NCBI RefSeq assembly: GCF_003055625.1
Contig: NZ_CP028811.1
Span: 124,001 to 188,000 of the forward strand
Length of the DNA: 64,000 bases
Direction of reading: 5' to 3'
DNA from: Flavobacterium magnum
GTDB taxonomy: Bacteria; Bacteroidota; Bacteroidia; Flavobacteriales; Flavobacteriaceae
The notes beneath the pieces are model-generated. The model saw only the letters and a program-made list of their open reading frames with translations, had not been told where the DNA came from and did no database searches. This document shows, piece after piece, positions 26,431 to 33,722 of this stretch (positions within the stretch are counted from its first letter, which is position 1; the number at the start of each line of letters is the position of its first letter). The position numbers were made by a program, and so were the translations under genes.

Positions 26431-28391
26431 TATTTTGAAATGTATTGTAACGGCAGCCTTAGTGTGACCCGGGTGCCTTTGATGAGATCTTTCTCTGTGA
26501 TTTCTTCGATCTGCAGGCGCGTTTTTACGGCGGTCGAATCCTCTATCATCTGCAGCCTTTTTTTAGTGATATCAATTGCCATCGATTTATGTACCGATAC
26601 CGATCCTTCTTTCATACGCTGCGATTGGTAAATGCCCACACCGTTGTCGGTAATGCTGCATACGAGGTGTTTTTCCTCCACAGTAAAGACAATCGCCAGG
26701 TGACCTTTTTCCTTAATCGGAATGAGTCCATGAATGATTGCATTCTCTGCGAAAGGCTGCAAAAGCAACGGCGGAATGGCCATATCATCCTCTATAGCGG
26801 GATTTTTATGGATGTTGAAACTGAACTTCTGATTGAAACGCAGCTGCTCGAGTTCCAGATAATTTTGCAGGCTTTCAATTTCCTTGTCTATCGGGATCAA
26901 GGGCTCTTTCGAATATTCGAGCGTCAGGCGCATCAGCTTCGAAAATTTTGCCAGGTATTTGATCGCAGAGTCGGTGCCGTTTTGGACGATAAAGCTCGAA
27001 ATCGATCCCAGGCAGTTGAACACAAAATGCGGGTTCATCTGCAAATGCAGCGCTTTTTGTTCGTATTCGGCCAGCTCTTTTTGCAGGGTCAGCGTTTTCT
27101 TCAGGTTAAACCGGCTGTACACCAACACCCCGATGCCGCCGAGCAGGACCACGAGGAGTACTGCGAAAAAGATTTGCATCGCATGTCTTTTGGAGGCTTC
27201 CGCGAAAAGCAATTCTTTTTTTTCGATTTCCTTTTTCTGCAGTGCTTCCCTTTTGTCGAATTCGAAGTTCATCTCCGCCTCGACGCCTTTTCGGATGCTT
27301 TCGTGGTTGTTGAGACTGTCTTTCGCGCGGTCATACAGTGTCATGTGCAGCAGCGCCTTTTTCGTATCATTTAACGCGGCATAACTGTCACTAAGCAGTT
27401 TTTCAGATGCGGTAACCTGTTCCAGGACCGCGGTTTCCCTGGCCAGCTGCAAGGCCTTTTGCGCATAGGTAACGGCCTTGCCGAATTGTTTCTGGTCGTA
27501 ATAAAATTGCCCGAAGTACAGCTGCGTATCTGCAAGTCCGAAACGGTCATCTATACTATTAAACGCCGTGGTGGCGCGTTCCCAGTTCCTGACGGCATTT
27601 GCCGGATCCGACATCGCCTGATAATACAGGCCGAGGTTGTTGTACAGTTCCCCCAAGCCCCGTGAATCGCGACTTTGTTGGAGGAAAACCATTGCATCAG
27701 TATAAAATTTCAACGCATTGGACATCTGCTTTTGCCGGGCGTAACAGTTCCCGATATTGGTCAGGGTAATGCCCTGATTCGGATCATTGGTTTGCTGCTG
27801 TTTTTTCCATGAGCGGATGAAATAGTCGAGCGCCTTGAAATCCTGTTTCTGCGCCTGGTAAATAATGCCGATGTTGTTGTAAATCCGGGCGCACCTTACG
27901 GTATCCCTGAGCTGTTCGTAAATTCCGACCGCCTTAAGGTCAAATTGCAAAGCCTTGGCATAATTGCTCTGCTCAGACAAGACGATGCCGATGCTGCCGT
28001 AAGTACGGGCGAGTCCCTCGCGTACTTCGGTTTTTTTATTGCCTGCATTGATCTCACTTTCGAAAAGGAACTGCGCGTCTGAAAAGTACTGCAATGCCTG
28101 ACGGTAATCGCCCGATATGATATTGGCGATACCCAGGTTGACCCTTGCGTTGGCCTCTTCGGTCTTATACCGTATGCCCATCGATAAGTCCAGCGCTTTC
28201 TTTGCGTAGGCCCTGAGTGACTTAGGGTCAACGGTCTTATAGCCTTCAGCTATCCGGTTCAGCAGTTTCGCCCTATCGATGTCGTTTTTAGCATGCGCCA
28301 ATTCCCGTTTCAGGCTGTCTACGACATTTTGCTGTGCAAAAGCCATCGACGCGGAACAAAGCAGCAGTGCTAGAAATAATTTGATTTTCAT
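26430..28391 (-). CDS. LytS-type sensor histidine kinase with periplasmic TPR domain
   Basis: A 653-residue sensor kinase. Signal peptide MKIKLFLALLLCSASMAFAQ, then about 370 residues of tetratricopeptide repeats (for example ARIYNNIGIIYQAQKQDFKALDYF and LGELYNNLGLYYQAMSDPANA), a single transmembrane helix near 405-428 (FFAVLLVVLLGGIGVLVYS), a coiled coil and a His_kinase domain with the phosphorylated His in MNPHFVFNCLGSISSF. The ATPase domain carries the N box PFAENAIIHGL and G box ITDNGVGI. The signal peptide places the TPR sensor in the periplasm. An in-frame TTG six codons upstream is less likely than the ATG at 28391. A consensus promoter precedes it, and the partner regulator overlaps its stop. 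Confidence 0.92.
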   Translation of the reverse strand: MKIKLFLALLLCSASMAFAQQNVVDSLKRELAHAKNDIDRAKLLNRIAEGYKTVDPKSLRAYAKKALDLSMGIRYKTEEANARVNLGIANIISGDYRQALQYFSDAQFLFESEINAGNKKTEVREGLARTYGSIGIVLSEQSNYAKALQFDLKAVGIYEQLRDTVRCARIYNNIGIIYQAQKQDFKALDYFIRSWKKQQQTNDPNQGITLTNIGNCYARQKQMSNALKFYTDAMVFLQQSRDSRGLGELYNNLGLYYQAMSDPANAVRNWERATTAFNSIDDRFGLADTQLYFGQFYYDQKQFGKAVTYAQKALQLARETAVLEQVTASEKLLSDSYAALNDTKKALLHMTLYDRAKDSLNNHESIRKGVEAEMNFEFDKREALQKKEIEKKELLFAEASKRHAMQIFFAVLLVVLLGGIGVLVYSRFNLKKTLTLQKELAEYEQKALHLQMNPHFVFNCLGSISSFIVQNGTDSAIKYLAKFSKLMRLTLEYSKEPLIPIDKEIESLQNYLELEQLRFNQKFSFNIHKNPAIEDDMAIPPLLLQPFAENAIIHGLIPIKEKGHLAIVFTVEEKHLVCSITDNGVGIYQSQRMKEGSVSVHKSMAIDITKKRLQMIEDSTAVKTRLQIEEITEKDLIKGTRVTLRLPLQYISK

Positions 28392-28410
28392 AAATGGGCA
28401 ACTTGACAAA

Positions 28411-28439
28411 CAAAAGTAACATTTCCGTTAATTCAGCAA
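28411..28439 (-). promoter_or_regulatory. Promoter (TTG, 18 nt, TACTTTTG) for the kinase-regulator-LRR operon
   Basis: On the minus strand a TTG at 28437-28439 and TACTTTTG at 28411-28418 with an 18-nt spacer, 19 nt before the kinase ATG. Confidence 0.7.
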
Positions 28440-28483
28440 GCACTGAATTAGAATTTTGCCGTTTTGAAAGAGAATTTGAAATG

Positions 28484-28505
28484 AAAAAACCCGCACGAGG
28501 CGGGT
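28484..28505 (-). terminator. Rho-independent terminator after LRR-3
   Basis: ACCCGC and GCGGGT arms (minus strand) followed by TTTTTT, 20 nt past the LRR-3 stop. It separates LRR-3 from the downstream kinase operon. Confidence 0.85.
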
Positions 28506-28523
28506 CTTAGTTTGAATGAAGTA

Positions 28524-31352
28524 TTATTGCTTTATGAGTTTTTGCCGCCCGATTCCCTGGTCAGTGTACACATTCAGGAAGTACACGCCGGCATTGAATG
28601 CCGAAAGATCGACTGTATCGGTATTGTTACTATCAAGCAGTTTACGGCCGCGTGCGTCAAAAAGCGCTATACCGTTGACTTTGGATGCTGCCTTCACATA
28701 AACCAGACCAGTAGTCGGGTTCGGGTAAATCGAGACCGTTTTTGACAGTTCATCGACTGATAGTGGCATACTGGTAAAGGTCGTGCTGGCGGTATTTGTG
28801 GTTACCTGGCTGTCGTAGTCGAAATATACCTCAGAACTGAAATTCACCGTATCACCGGGCTCGAGCGCTGCGTTCGATTTCATGCGGAACATCACGTTGC
28901 CCTGTCCGCCCGGTTGCAGTGGCGCACTGTCGAAAAGGAATTCGAGAACGTCATCAGTAACCTTAACGGTGACGGGTGCCGAGCTGTTGATGACCTGTAC
29001 AGAACTGATGTCAAAACTCCCAGGGTCAACCGCTGAACGCAACGCGACAAATGGCGCATCGCCGGTACCGGTATTTTCAAAGTTGATGACATAGTTAAGA
29101 TAGTCGCCGATTTCTGTAGGTTCGACGGCGTCGCCCTGGAGGCAAAGGACGGTGTTTTCAAGCGCCGCGCCGTCAACAGTGTGGCTGTAATTGAAAGTGT
29201 TGTCGTCAAGATTCCCATCCTGCTGGTCGATGGTCCCGACCAGTGAAAATGGAAGCACATCCCCTACTTCGACCGGGTTGTCGATTTCCGGGCCGTTGAA
29301 CTGCAAAATGACCAGCGCCGATCCGGATTCAAAAGGAAGCAGATTGGAAAAATTATAAACATAGCTCCCGAAGGTGGTGGCTGAAGGCTCCGGACTGGAA
29401 ACCAGCACATCCATCTTGCTGTCGTCAAAACTAAAGTTGATATTTCCCGAAAGCGGCTGAGTCCCTTTGTTGCGGTAGACCAGCTGGAAAAAAGACTCAT
29501 ACCCGGGTACACCCAACGAGTACGGATAAAGGAACACTTCAAGATCTGTGATCTGGTTTACAGGCGCCACGCAAATGTCGTTGTTAACCTCCATACTGCC
29601 TGCAGCATCAAAGACAATGGTTGGCGATTGCTGTTGTACGTCAAAATAAGAGGCATTTTCCAGGACAACACTTACCGTAAACGCACCTTCGTTCACATAA
29701 AATTCGTAATTGCCGTTTTCGTCGGTGAATGTGGCGCCCGAATTCACGCCGTCTGAGAGAACCACTTTTGCCATGGATTGTACGGTATCGTTGGCGTCGC
29801 AACCGTTTTGGTCAAAATCATACCGGACATTTCCAGTGATTTTGTTGACGTTCCCAGCCGGATTCAGCGAGCAGTAGGAATTGATAATCAGGTTAGGCAG
29901 TATCGGCGCCAAAACGGACTCGTAAATACTGATCTCAAAATCATCCAAACACAGGAACCCAAGCGCGGGTAAGGTCGCAAAATCGGTGCCGGAAAACAGG
30001 ATTTCCTGATACGCACCATTCTTAAGGTTGATATTTTGCAACAGCGGATTGTCCGAATATTGTACGAAATACAAATTGGGGTTTTGCGAAAAGTCGAGGC
30101 CCGTAAACTGATTTCCCGAACAATCAACATCCTGTAGGGTGTGCAGCATCGAAAAATCGACTGTTGTCAGGTTATTTTGGGCGCATTTAAGCAACACCAG
30201 GTAAGGTGTTTCAGACAAATCCAAAACTGAAATTTGATTGTTTGAGCAGGACATGGTGCCGAGTACCGGATGATTTCCTACAATGAATGTGCTAATCTGG
30301 TTGTTGGCGCAATCTACGAGACCGAGATTGGCCAGGGTACTGATATCAAGCGAGGCCAGGTTGTTATTGCTGCAATTTAAGGAATACACCGATGGATTAT
30401 TCGATAAATCCAATGCGGTCAGCACGTTGTTATTACAGGACAGCACGTGCAATGCAGCATTGCTTTGCAGGTTGAGTGTGGCAATCTGATTGCTGTCGAC
30501 GCTTAATTCATAAAGGTTCGGACTCGCCGATACATCTATCCCCGAAAGCATATTAAACCGCACGTCCAGATATTTAAGCTGCGACGAAGCGGAAAGATCC
30601 AATCCCGTTAACTGGTTGCTGTAGGCAAACAGGAATTGCAAATTGACCGCATCGGCAAGTACTATATTGGTCAGATCATTTTCATACGCCGTCAGATAGA
30701 CCAGACTCACCAACCCGGAGAGGTCTAACGTGCTCAATTGATTGTACTGCACGTTCAATTCTGACAGTGCCGAAAGATTCTGCACATTAAGATCCTGGAT
30801 AAAGTTAGCCGAACAGTTTAACCTTGACAGACCAGGCGATCCCGAAAGGTCCAGTGACGTCAGTATGTTGTTAGAGCAATCGAGATCTGACAAATTGATG
30901 AGTCCTGCCAGGTTGAGTGACGAGAAGGAATTCTGCATCAATTGTAAAATATTGAGCTGAGACAAGCCTGTAACGTTGACAGCGGACGCATTGCAGGCTT
31001 CGCAGGACAAAAACTGCAGTTGCGTCAGGGCGGAAAAATCAAGGCTCTGCCCATTCAGCGGATTATTGGCCACGGTCAGGAACCGCAGATTCGAAAATGA
31101 GGAAAGGCCGTCGAGATTGCTGATACCCTGATTATCCAGATACAATTTCCGGATTACCAGCGCTTCCGAAAGTTGGATGTCACCATCGGCATTTTGGTCT
31201 ATCGCGACAAAATTGTCGGACTCATCCTGAGCAATCGCGTAAGATGGACTTGCGGCCAACAAGGTCAGCTTCAGGTTCTCGTCAGCAAAATCTATCGTCT
31301 GTGCATGCGTCGCTGATATCCACAGCAACAGCAAAAGGGTAAACTGCTTCAT
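28524..31352 (-). CDS. T9SS-secreted leucine-rich-repeat protein (LRR-3), longest array
   Basis: A 942-residue secreted protein with the most regular LRR array of the cluster. Signal peptide MKQFTLLLLLWISATHAQ, TIDFADENLKLTLL, an EF-hand-like loop (DQNADGDIQLSEA, about residue 53), then about 17-18 LRRs of 21 residues (consensus LxxLxCSxNxLTxLDLSxxx; about 80-460). The Cys cap (FLCLDDFE ... NSYCSLNPAGNVN), a DFDQNGCDAND sandwich, DUF11-like domains and CLQGDAVEPTEIGDYLNY follow. The CTD (VSIYPNPTTGLVYV ... FNAGVYFLNV) is a type A T9SS signal. It is a single-gene unit with its own terminator. The 3' half is clearly divergent from the three tandem paralogues upstream. Confidence 0.88.
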   Translation of the reverse strand: MKQFTLLLLLWISATHAQTIDFADENLKLTLLAASPSYAIAQDESDNFVAIDQNADGDIQLSEALVIRKLYLDNQGISNLDGLSSFSNLRFLTVANNPLNGQSLDFSALTQLQFLSCEACNASAVNVTGLSQLNILQLMQNSFSSLNLAGLINLSDLDCSNNILTSLDLSGSPGLSRLNCSANFIQDLNVQNLSALSELNVQYNQLSTLDLSGLVSLVYLTAYENDLTNIVLADAVNLQFLFAYSNQLTGLDLSASSQLKYLDVRFNMLSGIDVSASPNLYELSVDSNQIATLNLQSNAALHVLSCNNNVLTALDLSNNPSVYSLNCSNNNLASLDISTLANLGLVDCANNQISTFIVGNHPVLGTMSCSNNQISVLDLSETPYLVLLKCAQNNLTTVDFSMLHTLQDVDCSGNQFTGLDFSQNPNLYFVQYSDNPLLQNINLKNGAYQEILFSGTDFATLPALGFLCLDDFEISIYESVLAPILPNLIINSYCSLNPAGNVNKITGNVRYDFDQNGCDANDTVQSMAKVVLSDGVNSGATFTDENGNYEFYVNEGAFTVSVVLENASYFDVQQQSPTIVFDAAGSMEVNNDICVAPVNQITDLEVFLYPYSLGVPGYESFFQLVYRNKGTQPLSGNINFSFDDSKMDVLVSSPEPSATTFGSYVYNFSNLLPFESGSALVILQFNGPEIDNPVEVGDVLPFSLVGTIDQQDGNLDDNTFNYSHTVDGAALENTVLCLQGDAVEPTEIGDYLNYVINFENTGTGDAPFVALRSAVDPGSFDISSVQVINSSAPVTVKVTDDVLEFLFDSAPLQPGGQGNVMFRMKSNAALEPGDTVNFSSEVYFDYDSQVTTNTASTTFTSMPLSVDELSKTVSIYPNPTTGLVYVKAASKVNGIALFDARGRKLLDSNNTDTVDLSAFNAGVYFLNVYTDQGIGRQKLIKQ

Positions 31353-31377
31353 AAGTGATTGTTTAATGTTTTGCTAA

Positions 31378-31385
31378 TAAAGATA
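31378..31385 (-). promoter_or_regulatory. Possible promoter TATCTTTA for LRR-3
   Basis: Minus-strand octamer matching TAnnTTTG except the last base, 25 nt before the LRR-3 ATG. The upstream tract is A/T-rich without a well-spaced -33 TTG. Confidence 0.35.
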
Positions 31386-31435
31386 AACAAAAAACAACAA
31401 GGTTGCGCAGCTGCTGAAATTTTTTTTAAGATTTT

Positions 31436-31464
31436 AAAAACCGTACTTTGCTTACAAATAGTAC
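31436..31464 (-). terminator. Terminator-like hairpin after the LRR-4/5/6 operon
   Basis: Minus strand GTAC-(TA bulge)-TTTG, loop TAAG, CAAAGTAC, followed by GGTTTTT. It lies 65 nt after the LRR-4 stop. The bulge makes it weaker than the other terminators here. Confidence 0.5.
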
Positions 31465-31528
31465 AGACGTAAAACCGCGTGCGAAACGCGAAGCGTAAGG
31501 CAAAATATTTTTAAAAATCGTTTGGAAA

Positions 31529-33721
31529 TTATTGTTTTATAATCCGTTGGACACCGTAGCCATTGTCTGTCTGCACCTTAACCAAGTAAGCGCCATCGGC
31601 AAAACCGGACAAATCGATAACCCCTGAAACAGCTTTTATCGGAAATTCCCGGCCGCGGACGTCAAACAACACCACGGATTGAATATCGGCTTCCGTGCGG
31701 ATCGTAACGCGGTCGCTGGCGGGATTCGGGTAAATTGTGATGCGGTTATCCAAAGTTTGTTCGTCTGTTCCCAAAGCATCAAAAGTCGTCACCGCTAAGT
31801 TGGTTGCCACCGGGAAATTGTAATCGAAATAAATATCGGCTTTTTGTGAAACCGAATTCCCGGTCACCAAAGTATTTTTGGTCTTGATCTTAAAAGTCAC
31901 ATTCCCACGCTCCGAAGCGCCAAGGTTGATGCCTTCAAAAATGAATTCGACTTTGTCATTTGTGATTCGCGGTGTGACCGGATGCGAGGCATGCAACACC
32001 TGCAATGTCGAAATATCAAATTTCGTCAAATCGATCATATCCTTAACAACGATATTTTCTGCGGCAGCGGTTCCTGTATTTTCAAAGTTGATGTTGTAAT
32101 GGAGGTATTTTCCGATTTCCGTTGGATTGACATGCTCGCCTTCAAGGCAGGTAATGTCATTCGGATCGTAAGAACCGACAACCGTTTGCTTGAACGAAAA
32201 AGTGTTGTCACCTGGCGTCACATCTCCCCCAACCGGGTTCGCCTGAGCATGGAAACCAAGCTGGTCGCCAATATTCACTGCCGGGGTTTCCTGCGGCGAG
32301 TTCACATTCAGCCTGACTTCAATGCTTCTGGATTCGAAAGGATACAGGTTGCTGAAATTCCATGACAGGCTTCCGGCAGTTTGCGCATCAGGAGTTGTGG
32401 ATGCGTTTACAAAATCAAGCTCGTTTTCCTGATAGGTAAAGTCTACACTACCTGATAAAACCTGATTCCCTTTGTTTTTATAAATGATTTTATAAGTGGC
32501 GTCAAAGCCGGGACGGGCAGGTGTATTAGGTACGATGACTGTTTCAAGGTCGTTTTGGATTCCATTTGCGGTGATACAGAAATCCTGCGTAGTGATGTTG
32601 TTATTGTTGTTACCAAAAAGAATAGTCGCCAGTGGCGGTGTGATGGTAAACATTGACATATTCTCCGCTGCAACGGAAACATTAAAAGTACCTGCCTGCC
32701 CGAAATTAGTATAATTTCCGTCAGGTGAAGTGAATACCGTATAATTGTCGTTTCCGCTGGTCAGCGTCAGTTTTACATAGGGTTGATCAGGGTCATTACC
32801 ATCACAACCGTTATTATCAGTATCGAAAGTGACATTACCAGTAATCGTATTGTAATTGCCGCCAGGGAAAATAGTGCAATACGGGCTAACGACCGCGCTA
32901 CTTAACGAATAAGAGTTCAAAGTTTGCTGCACACCAGAAAGCTGAAAATCGTCCACACATATAAAACTCAGGTTAAGATCATACCCTAATGAAAATGACT
33001 CATTCCTTCCGTTTTTAGCAAAAATAGTTTCCAAAGGCAGGTTTTCACTTAAATTGACGTAGTTAAGTCCAACACATGTTTCAAGATCTACTGTCTCCAA
33101 CATGTTATTTTGAAGATACAAATTGTTAACATGGGTATTCTCCAAATTAATAGAGGACAGTTGATTATATTCCAAATGAACTAAACCTGGAAGATTTCTG
33201 CCTGAAAGATCTATTGATTGCAATTGGTTATGATCTAAGATTAGCGCTTCATAATACCCCTGTTCACTTAACACAATATTGGTCAGACTATTGTTAGATG
33301 CCCGTAATTGGAGGTTTTCCATATCAGAAACGTCGAGCGAAGTTAATTGGTTATATTGACACCACAGATAATGCAACGCGAAACAATTATCTATGTTTAA
33401 ATCCATCAATAAATTGTTGCCAACATCTATATTAAACAAATGTGTCAGTCCGGAAACATTTAGTGTCTGGATTGAATTATTGTATGCGCTCAGATTTTGA
33501 AGATTTGTAAATGCCAAAATTCCCTCCAGGCTTGATATATTGGAATCATATAAATTCAGGCTCGTCACTACTGCCGCCTCAGTCAGTTGAATTTCCCCAT
33601 CCGAATTAACGTCAATGCCCTCAGACAACAACTTCGCCTTAAAATTCGCATCAGGGATATTCACGATCTGCGCCTGGGAAGCGGCTGAAAAGAAAAGGAA
33701 GTAGAGTAATAGTTTTTTCAT
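31529..33721 (-). CDS. T9SS-secreted leucine-rich-repeat protein (LRR-4)
   Basis: A 730-residue member of the tandem trio. The signal peptide MKKLLLYFLFFSAASQAQ and following IVNIPDANFKAKLL are identical to LRR-5. EF-hand-like loop DVNSDGEIQLTEAA, about eight LRRs (about 55-245), Cys cap (FICVDDFQ ... SPYCTIFPGGNYN), DTDNNGCDGNDPDQPYV sandwich, DUF11-like domain and a DUF7619-like pre-CTD segment (YDPNDITCLEGEHVNPTEIG) come next. Its middle is almost identical to LRR-5, but its CTD (ITIYPNPASDRVTI ... FADGAYLVKV) is of a different lineage. It starts 1 nt after the LRR-5 stop and is last in the trio. Confidence 0.88.
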   Translation of the reverse strand: MKKLLLYFLFFSAASQAQIVNIPDANFKAKLLSEGIDVNSDGEIQLTEAAVVTSLNLYDSNISSLEGILAFTNLQNLSAYNNSIQTLNVSGLTHLFNIDVGNNLLMDLNIDNCFALHYLWCQYNQLTSLDVSDMENLQLRASNNSLTNIVLSEQGYYEALILDHNQLQSIDLSGRNLPGLVHLEYNQLSSINLENTHVNNLYLQNNMLETVDLETCVGLNYVNLSENLPLETIFAKNGRNESFSLGYDLNLSFICVDDFQLSGVQQTLNSYSLSSAVVSPYCTIFPGGNYNTITGNVTFDTDNNGCDGNDPDQPYVKLTLTSGNDNYTVFTSPDGNYTNFGQAGTFNVSVAAENMSMFTITPPLATILFGNNNNNITTQDFCITANGIQNDLETVIVPNTPARPGFDATYKIIYKNKGNQVLSGSVDFTYQENELDFVNASTTPDAQTAGSLSWNFSNLYPFESRSIEVRLNVNSPQETPAVNIGDQLGFHAQANPVGGDVTPGDNTFSFKQTVVGSYDPNDITCLEGEHVNPTEIGKYLHYNINFENTGTAAAENIVVKDMIDLTKFDISTLQVLHASHPVTPRITNDKVEFIFEGINLGASERGNVTFKIKTKNTLVTGNSVSQKADIYFDYNFPVATNLAVTTFDALGTDEQTLDNRITIYPNPASDRVTIRTEADIQSVVLFDVRGREFPIKAVSGVIDLSGFADGAYLVKVQTDNGYGVQRIIKQ

Positions 33722-33722
33722 A

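Noticed and set aside
26589..27374. 261-codon plus-strand open frame
   Set aside because: Antisense to the histidine kinase; a His/Phe-rich artefact translation.
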